Source: Syntrophomonadaceae bacterium
Lineage (GTDB): Bacteria > Bacillota > Dethiobacteria > SKNC01
Direction of reading: 5' to 3'
DNA: 46,169 nucleotides
Assembly (NCBI GenBank): GCA_003560915.1
Contig: PWJM01000181.1
Location: 1-46,169 of the forward strand
Part shown: one piece after another, positions 34,439 through 44,964 of the stretch
Layout of the letters: each line of letters begins with the position of its first letter
How positions within the stretch are numbered: position 1 is the stretch's first letter
The notes under the pieces: generated by a model
What the model saw: the letters and a program-made list of their open reading frames with translations, nothing else
Database searches by the model: none
Told to the model about the DNA's origin: nothing
Program-made: the position numbers and the translations under genes

Positions 34439-35485
34439 TTAACCCGAATAACCGGGTAAAGTAAGTTTGTCTACTTTCTCAATTTCAATACGGGGCCCAC
34501 CCCATATCTCATAATATGTTGAAATTATATCCAGGCCGCTGGCCAGGACCTCCGGATTCCCCACGGCTTTTATAATCACAGGGTTAACGGGGATGCTCTT
34601 ATCATTCACCCTTATAATAGAACCAACGCAGCGTATATGAGAAGTAGCGATAATACGCTGGTCTCCTACCGCTACACCCCTGGCCTCGGAGTTAAATAGT
34701 TCGTTTACCAGGTCCCTGATATCGGAATCATGGACAATAGCATCAGAAGTATGGGCATTATCTGCATCATACACCCGGATAATAACTCCCTCTCCAGTCA
34801 TTTCCGCAAACCCTGCCGCCACCCTGGTTTCATAAAGCACAGACCTCAATGAGTTCAATTCATTGGTCAGTATATTAATATGATCCAGGGGATTATGGGT
34901 AGCTATAGGTTTCGCCTGTCCGCTTTCTAACTCCAGCTCAACAATCTGCCGGGGGGAAACATCGCTTTGAAAAGCAGTCTTACTGATTTCCTCCAGAGTA
35001 TCTTCCTCCAATAACCCTTCAGGTTCAACAACAATTCCCGATTCAAAATCATAGGTAATGGTTACGATTAAGTCTGAATCGGTCTCCCTGATCTTTGGAT
35101 CCTGGTTTACCAGCGTCAGGATAATATCCTGCTGGTGGCTTTCGTATTCCCTCAATATAGTTTCCTGCACTGTTCTACCGTTGGTTAAAATGACCTTATA
35201 TAATTCTTCGCTTCCGGAAGCCAAGTTGATCTCATAATAAAAGCGGGACAAAACTTCTATAACCCTTGGCCTTTTATCTACCTCCAATTTTTGAGCCAAT
35301 TGAGAGTTGTATTCTACTATCTCTTCAGCAAATATCTTTTTTTCGTCCAAATTATCTGAAAGTTGTCCCTCCAGAGGCCTTAAAAAATTAATCCCGATGG
35401 TCAGGAGAAGAGTATTTAACACCAAAAGAATAATAGAAAAAAGTAAAAGCTTATTCTCCTTAACATGAACATGTATGGTCTTCAT
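34439..35485 (-). CDS. DUF881-like protein with long N-terminal extracytoplasmic region
   Basis: C-term DIRDLVNELFNSEARGVAVGDQRIIATSHIRCVGSIIRVNDKSIPVNPVIIKAVGNPEVL resembles DUF881; N-terminal TM. Confidence 0.65.
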   Translation of the reverse strand: MKTIHVHVKENKLLLFSIILLVLNTLLLTIGINFLRPLEGQLSDNLDEKKIFAEEIVEYNSQLAQKLEVDKRPRVIEVLSRFYYEINLASGSEELYKVILTNGRTVQETILREYESHQQDIILTLVNQDPKIRETDSDLIVTITYDFESGIVVEPEGLLEEDTLEEISKTAFQSDVSPRQIVELELESGQAKPIATHNPLDHINILTNELNSLRSVLYETRVAAGFAEMTGEGVIIRVYDADNAHTSDAIVHDSDIRDLVNELFNSEARGVAVGDQRIIATSHIRCVGSIIRVNDKSIPVNPVIIKAVGNPEVLASGLDIISTYYEIWGGPRIEIEKVDKLTLPGYSG

Positions 35486-35621
35486 TCAATCACTGAATCC
35501 CCTTTACTAAAAAGCTTTAAAAACCCAAGGAAAGATATTTGCAAAATATTACATCATAGTTAATTTCGACATTAGATATAAGAACCCTACAAAAAAAATA
35601 ATTAAGAAATATAAAGCTTTC

Positions 35622-36215
35622 TTAAAGGTTGTTTTCAGGGCTAAAAACCCCACCGGAAATAATCAGTTTTAACCCCTCCTCCACAGACATCTTGAGAAAT
35701 ATGACCTCCTGACTGGGCACTAACACCAACATCCCTGAAGTGGGGTTGGGTGAAGTGGGCACAAAAACATTTAACGTATCCGAATGGGTATTTTCCTGCA
35801 CCTCCCCCCGGCTTTCACCGGTTAAAAAACCCAAAACATAAAGCCCTTTCCTGGGATATTCAATCATAACCACCTTTTTAAAGGCGGTTTTATTCTGCTG
35901 CATAAAGGAATCCACAATTTGCTTAAAAGAGGAGTACACATTTCGCAGCAGGGGAACTCGGAAAAAAACATAATTCATAAATCCCAGTATTTTTCTTCCA
36001 AGAAAATTAGACGTCAAATAACCTACCAAAAAAATAAAAAAAATAGTGACGATAAATCCTAATCCCGGTAATGGACGGCCAAAAATTGGAGCAATTAGAA
36101 AAGATAAAAAACCATCTAAAAAATTAAAAAGCAGCCAGAACACATAAAGAGAACCGACCGAGGGAATTAACACGGCTAAACCAGCAAAAAAATAATTTCT
36201 TATTTTTTTAATCAT
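35622..36215 (-). CDS. DUF502-family membrane protein
   Basis: FLAGLAVLIPSVGSLYVFWLLF-type start; VFVPTSPNPTSGMLVLVP is DUF502-like. Confidence 0.8.
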   Translation of the reverse strand: MIKKIRNYFFAGLAVLIPSVGSLYVFWLLFNFLDGFLSFLIAPIFGRPLPGLGFIVTIFFIFLVGYLTSNFLGRKILGFMNYVFFRVPLLRNVYSSFKQIVDSFMQQNKTAFKKVVMIEYPRKGLYVLGFLTGESRGEVQENTHSDTLNVFVPTSPNPTSGMLVLVPSQEVIFLKMSVEEGLKLIISGGVFSPENNL

Positions 36216-36218
36216 CTA

Positions 36219-36581
36219 CTACCTCCACAACATTACTATTCTAGGAATAAATATTACCACGCCGGTAATCACAGAAAAAAGTGCTGCGGTTAAAACTGCT
36301 CCCGCTGCTACGTTTTTTGCCACCTGGGCCAAGGGACATATCTCGCTGGTGCATAAATCTACGGTTTTTTCCACTGCTGTATTGAACAGTTCCGCAGCAA
36401 GCACCAGAAAGATCGCATTTAAAACAAACAAAAGCTCCACTGTAGATATCTGTAAATAAAAGCTCAATAAAAGGGCTAAAACGGCTGCTGTAATATGAAA
36501 TCTGAAATTAACCTGGGTCCTTAAAGCATACATTATTCCGTGTAGTGCATAGGGAAAGCTCTTCATCATTTTTTTGAACAT
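36219..36581 (-). CDS. dgkA: Diacylglycerol/undecaprenol kinase
   Basis: NFRFHITAAVLALLLSFYLQIS...LAAELFNTAVEKTVDL...AKNVAAGAVL. Confidence 0.9.
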   Translation of the reverse strand: MFKKMMKSFPYALHGIMYALRTQVNFRFHITAAVLALLLSFYLQISTVELLFVLNAIFLVLAAELFNTAVEKTVDLCTSEICPLAQVAKNVAAGAVLTAALFSVITGVVIFIPRIVMLWR

Positions 36582-36590
36582 ATCCTCACC

Positions 36591-37064
36591 CTAATCATTA
36601 TTATACACATCATACCCTATTATTTCCATAATTTTCTTCATTTTATTCCACATCAACTTAAATTCTTCATCACTGTGGTGATGGTATGACAAAAGGTGAA
36701 GAAAACCATGAACAAAAAGCATCGCCACTTCCTGGTTGATAGAGTGTCCGGCTTCTTCTGCCTGTTCCCTGGCTTTTTCCAGTGAGACCACAATATCCCC
36801 TAAAAGTATTTCCGGTTCTGTGGAAATATCCTCCCATGGATCTTCCTCCAGGGGGAAAGAAAGAACATCGGCAGCCTGGTCTTTTCCCCTGTATTGTTTG
36901 TTTAAATCCTTAATATAATGATTATCTACAAAACACAAGCTGACTTCAATATCAGCAGAAAGATTTTCTTCCTTAAGCATTTCCTCCGTAATACGTTCCA
37001 GCTGGGACAGAAACGTATTTTCCAGGTGTACTTTATTTTGAAGGTCCCTTATGATTAATGCCAT
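36591..37064 (-). CDS. ybeY: Endoribonuclease YbeY
   Basis: LNKQYRGKDQAADVLSFPLEE...LLGDIVVSLEKA...FVHGFLHLLSYHH. Confidence 0.92.
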   Translation of the reverse strand: MALIIRDLQNKVHLENTFLSQLERITEEMLKEENLSADIEVSLCFVDNHYIKDLNKQYRGKDQAADVLSFPLEEDPWEDISTEPEILLGDIVVSLEKAREQAEEAGHSINQEVAMLFVHGFLHLLSYHHHSDEEFKLMWNKMKKIMEIIGYDVYNND

Positions 37065-39192
37065 TCTGTCCCTTCCTTTCTATTTCTGCTTTCAGGTCCT
37101 TTTCCGGATATTCTATCCGGGAATGAAAGATTCCGGAAAGAATGCTGGTCATGGCATCAGCCATCTTATCTAAATCCTTTAAGGTTAAGTCACTTTCATC
37201 CAACTGCCCATCATTGAGCTTTTCTTTAATAATTTTACGAATTAGTCCTTCTACCCTTCCTGACGTAGGTTTGGACATAGCCCTTACCGCAGCCTCAACA
37301 GAATCGGCAATCATAATGATAGCTGCCTCCTTGGTCTGGGGTTTAGGCCCTTCGTAACGGAAATTCTCCTCTGCTACGTTTTCCTTCTTCTCCTTCTCCG
37401 TAGCCTGGTGATAGAAATACGTAACCAAATTTGTCCCGTGATGTTGAGAAATAAAGTCTGTTATTATTTCTGGAAGCCTGGCTTCCCTGGCCATTTCTAT
37501 CCCATCTTTAACATGTGCAGTTATGATCAAAGTACTGAGGCTGGCAGAGATCTTATTGTGAGGGTTGTCATTCACCAGCTGGTTTTCAATAAAAAAGTAA
37601 GGCCGCTTAATTTTCCCTATATCATGATAGTAAGCTCCTACCCTGGACAGCAGGGGATCTGCCCCCACCACCTCTGCAGCTGCTTCAGCCAGGTTGGCTA
37701 CGATAATGCTGTGGTGATAGGTCCCCGGCGCTTTAATCAGCAAGTTTTTCAACAGAGGCTGATTGGGATTGGCCAGCTCCAGTAAGCTTACCGCTGTAGT
37801 CAACCCAAACCCGCTTTCCAAATAAGGAAGCATTCCTATGGCCATTACCGCGGAAAACAGGCCGTTGACCACTCCAAAAACCATTCCTAGACTGAGTTCC
37901 TTGATAAACTCATATTCCAGCTTAAATCCGCTGAAAAAAAGGAAGGTGGAAACGACAATCAAGACATTAACCAGGGCTACATAAAAGCCCGCTTTAGTCA
38001 AATCGGAACGCTGATAAAGCCTGGCCACGCTGTAAGCTGCCACCAAACCGCCCATCAGCCCCATGACGATAAAACGAAATTCACCCCCAAAAATAATACC
38101 GATAAAAATGGCAAAAATTACGTTGAGCAGAATGGCCAACCGGGAATTAAACAGTACTGTAATCAAAATCATTCCCATGGCAATGGGGATCAAATAACCG
38201 GAAATAATTTTTGCAGCTACGATAAAAACCAGGGTAATGATAATTATTATGCTCAGCAGAAGCAGTAGAGAAGGACTGTAAAAAACCTCCGGCTCATGGA
38301 TATACAGGTATATCCCTCCCACCAGGAATATGGCCAGCAACATCAGCGCCAGTCCCAGGATTATATTATAGTCTGCCAGTGTCCTCTGCAGCCCCAGCGC
38401 CTCCAATTGAGCCATATGAGCTTCCGTCACCGTCTCCCCTTCACTGATAATGCGGGTCCCTTTGAGAATCTTTACCGGCTCTACTTCCTGTCGGGCCGCT
38501 TCCCTGGCTCTTTGGGTAACTTCTTCGTTATACAACATGTTTGACCGAACTAGAGGTTTTACCACTTCGGCCATACTGTCCGTCAGCTCTGTCTGATACA
38601 CCAGCAGGTTTACTTCCTGAACTACCTGCCGACGGGCATTTTCCAGCCCCTGCTCCTTTACTCCCTGCTCCATAATCCCTTGAAAAATACCTAAAATATC
38701 ATATTCCAGGGCCTCCAGTTCACTGCGTTCCGTTTTAATAAATACTTCCGCCTGCTGTGAATCTAATTCTTGGGGAAATAATTGAATCAACTGTTCAATC
38801 TTTTCCTCCTCGGAGACCTCCATCTGCCGAATTTCATATATTCCCGCAGTAAAGTCCTGGAATTCCCTGGTTATTTCATCTAAAATGGCCGGCTCAACAT
38901 CAAAAGCCTCTGGAACTGCCGCCGCTGCCTCTTCCTTTAAAAGTTCCGTAGTATAAGGGTCCACAGCCTCCCTGGGAGCGTAAATCGTTGTATGGCTGGG
39001 CCTGCCCACCTCCAGAGTCACCCGGTCGGGAAGCACGGACAAATATAGAATTAAGAATACCACAACGAACAGTGCCAGGGTTAATAGTAAACGCTGCCAC
39101 AAGGATTTCTTTTTTAAGAAGTTAAAACCAGATAACAGCTGAAAACCGGAAAAACTTTTTTTAGGCTCCTTTTGGGGAGTATTAGGTATCAT
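37033..39192 (-). CDS. pgpH: 7TM-HD (PgpH/YqfF-type) phosphohydrolase
   Basis: 7TMR-HDED extracellular region, TM block, HD domain APGTYHHSIIVANLAEAAAEVVGADPLLSRVGAYYHDIGK. Confidence 0.92.
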   Translation of the reverse strand: MIPNTPQKEPKKSFSGFQLLSGFNFLKKKSLWQRLLLTLALFVVVFLILYLSVLPDRVTLEVGRPSHTTIYAPREAVDPYTTELLKEEAAAAVPEAFDVEPAILDEITREFQDFTAGIYEIRQMEVSEEEKIEQLIQLFPQELDSQQAEVFIKTERSELEALEYDILGIFQGIMEQGVKEQGLENARRQVVQEVNLLVYQTELTDSMAEVVKPLVRSNMLYNEEVTQRAREAARQEVEPVKILKGTRIISEGETVTEAHMAQLEALGLQRTLADYNIILGLALMLLAIFLVGGIYLYIHEPEVFYSPSLLLLLSIIIIITLVFIVAAKIISGYLIPIAMGMILITVLFNSRLAILLNVIFAIFIGIIFGGEFRFIVMGLMGGLVAAYSVARLYQRSDLTKAGFYVALVNVLIVVSTFLFFSGFKLEYEFIKELSLGMVFGVVNGLFSAVMAIGMLPYLESGFGLTTAVSLLELANPNQPLLKNLLIKAPGTYHHSIIVANLAEAAAEVVGADPLLSRVGAYYHDIGKIKRPYFFIENQLVNDNPHNKISASLSTLIITAHVKDGIEMAREARLPEIITDFISQHHGTNLVTYFYHQATEKEKKENVAEENFRYEGPKPQTKEAAIIMIADSVEAAVRAMSKPTSGRVEGLIRKIIKEKLNDGQLDESDLTLKDLDKMADAMTSILSGIFHSRIEYPEKDLKAEIERKGQNGINHKGPSK

Positions 39193-39235
39193 AATAAACC
39201 TTCCTTTTTGAATAATTCTCAGCAGTCATTGTTGT

Positions 39236-40216
39236 TTATTCCGTATTTGCCTCATATCTCTCATACGCTTTAATAATCTTCTGTACCAGGGGGTGCCTGA
39301 CCACATCTTTTTCTGTGAAAAAAACAATTTCAATCCCGGGTATATCCGGTAAAATTTTAGGTATCTGCGCCAACCCCGAAAATTTTCCTTTGGGCAGATC
39401 GATCTGAGTAATATCTCCGGTAATCACCGCTTTTGCACCAAACCCCAACCGGGTTAAAAACATTTTCATCTGTTCTGCTGTAGAGTTCTGGGCTTCGTCC
39501 AAAATAATAAAAGAGTCATCCAGTGTCCTTCCCCTCATGTATGCCAGCGGAGCGACTTCGATAATACCCTTTTCCACGTATTTCTGGAAGGTATCTACTC
39601 CTAACAAATCATAAAGAGCATCATATAACGGCCTCAGGTAGGGATCAATTTTTTCCTGAAAATCACCCGGCAAAAACCCCAAATGTTCCCCTGCTTCCAC
39701 CGCCGGACGGGTCAATACCAGCCTGTGTACCTCTTTATTCTTCAGACTGGCAATAGCCATAGCCATGGCCAGATAAGTCTTGCCGGTTCCAGCAGGGCCA
39801 ATGCCAAAAACAATATCGTTATTTCTTATTGCGGTTACATACTTCTTCTGTCCCATAGTTTTAGGCTTAATTTTTTTCCCCCGGGTTGTAACATAAACTA
39901 GATCAGAAAACACTTCCTCCATTTTATCCCCCTGGTTCTGCTTCACCATATTGATAGCATAACTGATTTCTGAGGGGGTAAGGGCATTTCCCTTTCTCAG
40001 TAATTCTTGAAGCTGTTCAATTAAAAATGATACTCTTTTAATTTCCTGAGGTTGTCCCTGTAGAAGCAAAAACTCTCCCCTGGGAATTAGAGTAATTTTG
40101 AAAGCGCTCTCAATAAGATTTAGATTTTCATCCAGCCTGCCCAGTAAATTTAATGCTTCTTCCTGGTCTTTAAACAGAATCTTGTGCTCCTTCTGGTTAT
40201 GATGATCCAGGGTCAA
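39236..40216 (-). CDS. phoH: PhoH-family ATPase
   Basis: GIGPAGTGKTYLAMAMAI...LTRPAVEAGEHLGFLPGD...FIILDEAQNSTAEQMKMFLTRLG. Confidence 0.95.
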   Translation of the reverse strand: MTLDHHNQKEHKILFKDQEEALNLLGRLDENLNLIESAFKITLIPRGEFLLLQGQPQEIKRVSFLIEQLQELLRKGNALTPSEISYAINMVKQNQGDKMEEVFSDLVYVTTRGKKIKPKTMGQKKYVTAIRNNDIVFGIGPAGTGKTYLAMAMAIASLKNKEVHRLVLTRPAVEAGEHLGFLPGDFQEKIDPYLRPLYDALYDLLGVDTFQKYVEKGIIEVAPLAYMRGRTLDDSFIILDEAQNSTAEQMKMFLTRLGFGAKAVITGDITQIDLPKGKFSGLAQIPKILPDIPGIEIVFFTEKDVVRHPLVQKIIKAYERYEANTE

Positions 40217-40245
40217 TAAACTGATCCCTCCTAAAATATATTTAA

Positions 40246-41481
40246 TTAATTATCCAGGACCATTGGCTTTTCTTTACCTATTTCTTCAATGGTTTCAATA
40301 ACATACCTTACCTCAATAAGCTGTTCATCCTCAGTATCCAAGATTTCTTTATATTCTTCAAGAATCTCCACTGGAGAAGAAAGCTGTCTTCTGGCCTCCT
40401 CCTCCGCCTGAAGCGCTGCTTTCTCCAACGCTTCCTCCGGGGTTAACTCTTTCTGCAGCAAAGACAATTCATTGTACTGAAGATGTACTACTTCCACAGG
40501 AAGCTTGAAATTCCTCCATCTTAAGGTTCGTTTGGATTGATTTAACCTGGCATAATCAAAGGGATTCTGACCGTCTCCCTCTGTAAATATTTCCTTATCT
40601 CCAATTTTAATATAAGAGCTGGTGTAGTAATTTCCCGTAGGTTCATACTTCTTTACCTGCAGAGTAGAAACACCTAAACCTTCATACCAAACTCTGGCTT
40701 TCACGGTACCTCGGGCCCTGACATAATCCTTCCGAACACTGCCTTCATCAGGGGCCATTTCTTCTTCTGCTTCAAACTCTGGGGGATCGGGACGAAGAAT
40801 ACCACTGATTAAGACCTGTCCGGCAGTAACTGTATCCCCTGCCGCGGCTTCGGCCATACCTGAGATTACCATAATATCTGTAATTAACCCTTCTTTCGAA
40901 GCGATAATATGAGAATAGCCTTTTTCCCCAGGGCCTTCCCCTTTCACTTTCTCCACAATTTCTACTTTAGCCCGGGTCCCGGTAATTTCTATCCCTGCCC
41001 AGGAAATATCGGAAATCCGGAGGACAATTTCATTGCTGATTTTTTCCAGGTTCAAAGTATTTTTAAAAGCACCGGGCTTTAACCCCAGTTCCCTGGATAT
41101 TTCTGAAACCTGCCGGGGTTCAATGTCTTCTGTGCCAACAATTTCCACAAACCACACAAAGGAAGAAAGAAGATACAACAAAAAAATAAATAAAACTGCT
41201 CCTGCTACAAACCCCCTACGGACAGTCAATCTGTAAATAAAAAAAGGAATCCCTGCTTTTTTTTCAATTTTAACCCTACATCTTGTCCTGCGGGCAAGGG
41301 GCCTTAATTTTTTAAATCCTTCAATATCCACCTTCATATAGGCGATGTTATCAAAACGGCGAATATCCCGCAGAATGATTCCCTGGTTTATGGCCAGGTT
41401 AATCAGCCTTTCACTGCGGCTCCCCCGTATAGAAATTATAATATATCCATTCATATAATACCATAAATTAATTATGGACAC
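40246..41481 (-). CDS. yqfD: Sporulation protein YqfD
   Basis: GYIIISIRGSRSERLINLAINQGIILRDIRR...; position between yqfC and phoH. Confidence 0.9.
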   Translation of the reverse strand: MSIINLWYYMNGYIIISIRGSRSERLINLAINQGIILRDIRRFDNIAYMKVDIEGFKKLRPLARRTRCRVKIEKKAGIPFFIYRLTVRRGFVAGAVLFIFLLYLLSSFVWFVEIVGTEDIEPRQVSEISRELGLKPGAFKNTLNLEKISNEIVLRISDISWAGIEITGTRAKVEIVEKVKGEGPGEKGYSHIIASKEGLITDIMVISGMAEAAAGDTVTAGQVLISGILRPDPPEFEAEEEMAPDEGSVRKDYVRARGTVKARVWYEGLGVSTLQVKKYEPTGNYYTSSYIKIGDKEIFTEGDGQNPFDYARLNQSKRTLRWRNFKLPVEVVHLQYNELSLLQKELTPEEALEKAALQAEEEARRQLSSPVEILEEYKEILDTEDEQLIEVRYVIETIEEIGKEKPMVLDN

Positions 41482-41524
41482 CAGTAATACCTCCTTTCAC
41501 GGTTTCCCTCTTCCAAATATTCTG

Positions 41525-41800
41525 TCACACCGCATATTCCAGGTGATTTATCAAGCCATTAATAAAGATTTCTTCAGAATAAATGTTTTTTATGGTCAAA
41601 TCTTCACCCTTGATAATGAGTTCACCACCACTGATACTCACACGAATAACATTGTCCGAATATTCCACCACACCCTTGTGGTTTTGCACATACATCTGTA
41701 CATTTCCCACCAGAGTAACCCGGGGTAGATCCAACAAAATTTCTTTCGGCAGTTCAAATGCATCCGCAAGGGAACTCCTAAAATTTTTTTTGAAATTCAA
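41525..41800 (-). CDS. yqfC: Sporulation protein YqfC
   Basis: LPKEILLDLPRVTLVGNVQMYVQNHKGVVEYSDNVIRVSISGGELIIKGEDLTIKNI. Confidence 0.9.
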   Translation of the reverse strand: MNFKKNFRSSLADAFELPKEILLDLPRVTLVGNVQMYVQNHKGVVEYSDNVIRVSISGGELIIKGEDLTIKNIYSEEIFINGLINHLEYAV

Positions 41801-41973
41801 GCGGATAACCTCCCCTAATCTCTCTTATAGGTTTATGCGCTTAAAATTAAAAGTATGAAACTAATTGACAGCAGGATAAGATCCAGCCGTATACTTTCAA
41901 ACAAAAAAAGAAGAGTATGAAAAAATATTGACACTCTCTACAAAGTTTTTCGATATCACGGTTAAATTTTAAA

Positions 41974-42543
41974 TTAACGGATAGAATTCTGTATTTTATT
42001 GGACTGCCTAAAGGAAAAAGGCTTTCGGGATTTGGGGGGACCAAGTATTTCAGAAAATAAAATCCCCGCAGCCGCGTTATCCGCCGTAACTCTAAATCCC
42101 GATGGGGATACATCTTCCGGTACTATCTCTAAGTTCACCGGGGATGCAGACTTTTCTAAAGCCATTATTTTTTTCTTTCGATCCCGCTCTTCACGGGGCA
42201 TTTCTTCTTTCTTTTTTTCTAATTTTATTATCTTATTTTTTTCTACAACAGGTTCTTCCCTTGTTTTACTTCTGATTACACTCCCGTCCTGGGAAACAGT
42301 ATAAGATTCCTCCTCTGTCCTTTGGCCCGAGCCTGAAAACCTTTCGAAGAGCTGCTCCAGTTCATCAAAGGGGCTTCTTCCCTTTTCAGCTTCCCTTACC
42401 TTGACAGGGCGGCCTTCCTGTCCCCTTTCTGGGGGTAAACGCCTCCCAGGCTTTCCCGGTACCGGAGGTTCTCCTTTCTTCTGGAGCAGCCTCCTGACCA
42501 CGGAGAAAATAATGAAGACTATTATAAGCCCGAGATTTTCCAT
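41974..42543 (-). CDS. Hypothetical protein: N-terminal TM, charged linker, C-terminal ILGPPKSRKP motif
   Basis: Complete 189-aa ORF inside the floA-yqfC interval. Confidence 0.65.
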   Translation of the reverse strand: MENLGLIIVFIIFSVVRRLLQKKGEPPVPGKPGRRLPPERGQEGRPVKVREAEKGRSPFDELEQLFERFSGSGQRTEEESYTVSQDGSVIRSKTREEPVVEKNKIIKLEKKKEEMPREERDRKKKIMALEKSASPVNLEIVPEDVSPSGFRVTADNAAAGILFSEILGPPKSRKPFSFRQSNKIQNSIR

Positions 42544-42579
42544 GAATCTTCACCACCGTTCTTGAAAAAACCTTTGTAT

Positions 42580-43569
42580 TTATTTATCTTCTTTTTCTTT
42601 TCCCTGGTCTTCTACCTTACCTATAGAATCCCTCATTCGGGTATCAGCTATGATATTTTGAAGGTTTTGATAGTCCAGAACACCTAAGTTGCCTTCCCTC
42701 AAAGCCTGGGCCATAGCCTTGGGCACCTCTGCTTCTGCCTCCACCACCTTGGCCCTCATCTCCTGCACTGAAGCTCTCATTTCCTGCTCTTTCGCCACAG
42801 CCATGGCCCTTCTTTCTTCCGCCTTGGCCTGGGCAATCCGCTTGTCAGCCTCCGCCTGGTCTGTCTGCAGCATGGCACCAATATTCTTGCCCACGTCTAC
42901 ATCAGCAATGTCAATGGAAAGAATTTCAAAAGCTGTCCCTGCATCCAGGCCCTTGTTTAACACATTTCGAGAAATGGAGTCGGGATTTTCCAGAACATCT
43001 TTGTGACTTTCGGCGGAACCGATAGAAGTAACTGTTCCTTCCCCTACCCGGGCAATAATAGTTTCCTCACCGGCACCTCCAACCAGCCGGTCGATATTTG
43101 CCCGAACGGTAACTTTAGCCTTGGCCTTTACCTCAATACCATCCTTGGCCACTGCGGCAACGATGGGTGTTTCAATTACCTTAGGGTTAACACTCATCTG
43201 TACGGCAGTTAAAACATCCCTACCGGCCAGGTCGATAGCTGCAGCTCTTTCAAATCCCAGGGGAATATTCGCCCTCTGGGCTGCGATCAGGGCATCAACA
43301 ACCCGATCCACATTACCCCCGGCCAGGTAGTGGCCTTCCAGTTTATCCACGCTTAGGTCCAATCCCGCCTTATTAGCTTTAATCAGGGGATTTACAATTT
43401 TGGCCGGTGGAACCCGCCGCAGTCGCATTCCAACCAGGGTAATAATACTGATTTTCACGCCAGCAGCCAGGGCCGATATCCACAATCCCAGGGGTATAAT
43501 ACTGAGAATAAAGGAAAAGACCACAAACACCAGCGCAATGATGATTAAAAGAAAAACAAAATCAGGCAT
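42580..43569 (-). CDS. floA: Flotillin-like protein FloA
   Basis: [57 protein letters not shown]. Confidence 0.95.
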   Translation of the reverse strand: MPDFVFLLIIIALVFVVFSFILSIIPLGLWISALAAGVKISIITLVGMRLRRVPPAKIVNPLIKANKAGLDLSVDKLEGHYLAGGNVDRVVDALIAAQRANIPLGFERAAAIDLAGRDVLTAVQMSVNPKVIETPIVAAVAKDGIEVKAKAKVTVRANIDRLVGGAGEETIIARVGEGTVTSIGSAESHKDVLENPDSISRNVLNKGLDAGTAFEILSIDIADVDVGKNIGAMLQTDQAEADKRIAQAKAEERRAMAVAKEQEMRASVQEMRAKVVEAEAEVPKAMAQALREGNLGVLDYQNLQNIIADTRMRDSIGKVEDQGKEKEDK

Positions 43570-44904
43570 TTACTTTACCTCCTCATCTTTATTTTTTAAT
43601 TCCTGTACAATAACTCGGGGTCCATCAATCTTGATGACTTTTACCGGGGAATTCACCGCAACAAATCCCCCTTCACTAACTACATCATATCTGCTCCCAT
43701 CAAATTCAGCGGTACCTGAGGGCCTTAAAGGAGTCAGGGTAGTCCCCTCCTTATCCAGCAGTTGAAAAGCGTGCTGGGGTCCTACATAACCCAGGTCTTT
43801 ATCCTCCTTATAGTTGAGGATAATATTGCTGAGCCATTTGCTTCTTACCATGTACTTCAACGAAACTCCGATAATAACCCCGGAAAGAACCAGGGCAATC
43901 ACCATATTTGTGAGCATTTCACCGGTTTCAGCTGCAGAAAGCAAAATAGAGGCTGCCAGAGCAGCGATTCCCGCCAGCCCCAGTATACCGAATCCAGCAA
44001 TAAAAGCTTCCGCCAGCAGTAATATGATTCCCGTAATAAACAAAATTACCACTTCATCCCCTGCCAGTCCTGCCAGAATATGGCCGCCGAAGAAAAGTGT
44101 AAAAGCTAGAATGCTTACACTTCCACCCACTCCAAAACCTGCTGTCATGATTTCCAAAACCAGTGCCACAAAAGCTATGGTTAGGAGAAGAGTAGCTGTA
44201 ACCGGATGGGTAACGAAACGGGCCAGCCGCTCCGCCGATGACATCTCCTTGGTAATAATCTGGGCATCCCCCAGATCCAAATGATTCAACAGTTCCCCCC
44301 TGCTGTTAAATATCCCGTCGATAAAGCCTAAAGAATCTGCCCTCCGGGCGGTCATCGTCAAGAGCTGGCCGGATGCCACCACATCAGGAATGCTGATCTC
44401 CCTCCTGACCATGGCAGCGGCAATATCAGGATCCCTGTCTCTCAGTTCTGCGACATTTCTCATTTCGGCCTCCCAAACCGACAGGAGCTTTTCATCGGTA
44501 ATCTCCTCGGAGGTAAGGCCTTGTCTCAGTTCCGCAGCCCCGATGGTGCCCCCCGGTGCCATGTAAAGCCTGTCGCAGGCCATGGCCAGATAAGCCCCCG
44601 CAGATATGGCCTGCTGTCGGACATAAGCGTATACCGGGACTTCCGCGTTTAAAATAAGCCCTTTAATTTCCTGGGCTGCATCAACTCTACCCCCCGGAGT
44701 ATTAAACTCCAGAATCACAGCGGAGGCATTGTTCCGTTCCGCTTCATCGAAAGACCTTTCCAGGTAAATCTTCAGGCTGTGTTCCACGGCACCCTCCAGG
44801 GGAACCACGTAAACAATATCCCCCAGGATCGAAGCCTGAAGCAGGGAAGCAGCAGACAAGCATATTAGAATTACTATAAAAATCAATATTTTTAGCCTTA
44901 CCAA
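43570..44904 (-). CDS. NfeD-family (ClpP-like serine protease / nodulation efficiency) protein
   Basis: VVPLEGAVEHSLKIYLERSFDEAERNNASAVILEFNTPGGRVDAAQEI...QQAISAGAYLAMACDRLYMAPGGTIGAA; C-terminal NfeD OB fold. Confidence 0.93.
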   Translation of the reverse strand: MVRLKILIFIVILICLSAASLLQASILGDIVYVVPLEGAVEHSLKIYLERSFDEAERNNASAVILEFNTPGGRVDAAQEIKGLILNAEVPVYAYVRQQAISAGAYLAMACDRLYMAPGGTIGAAELRQGLTSEEITDEKLLSVWEAEMRNVAELRDRDPDIAAAMVRREISIPDVVASGQLLTMTARRADSLGFIDGIFNSRGELLNHLDLGDAQIITKEMSSAERLARFVTHPVTATLLLTIAFVALVLEIMTAGFGVGGSVSILAFTLFFGGHILAGLAGDEVVILFITGIILLLAEAFIAGFGILGLAGIAALAASILLSAAETGEMLTNMVIALVLSGVIIGVSLKYMVRSKWLSNIILNYKEDKDLGYVGPQHAFQLLDKEGTTLTPLRPSGTAEFDGSRYDVVSEGGFVAVNSPVKVIKIDGPRVIVQELKNKDEEVK

Positions 44905-44931
44905 AAGAACTCCTCCCCAATTTCAAATAAA

Positions 44932-44957
44932 GGACTTGGTGCATTACACACCAAGCC
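44932..44957 (-). terminator. Hairpin GGGCTTGGTG...CACCAAGTCC between yqeY and nfeD
   Basis: 7-8 bp stem followed by TTTATTTG on the minus strand. Confidence 0.6.
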
Positions 44958-44964
44958 CATGTGG

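Noticed and set aside
43814-44284. 156-aa + strand ORF opposite nfeD
   Set aside because: Antisense shadow ORF; no recognisable domain and the nfeD frame is clear.
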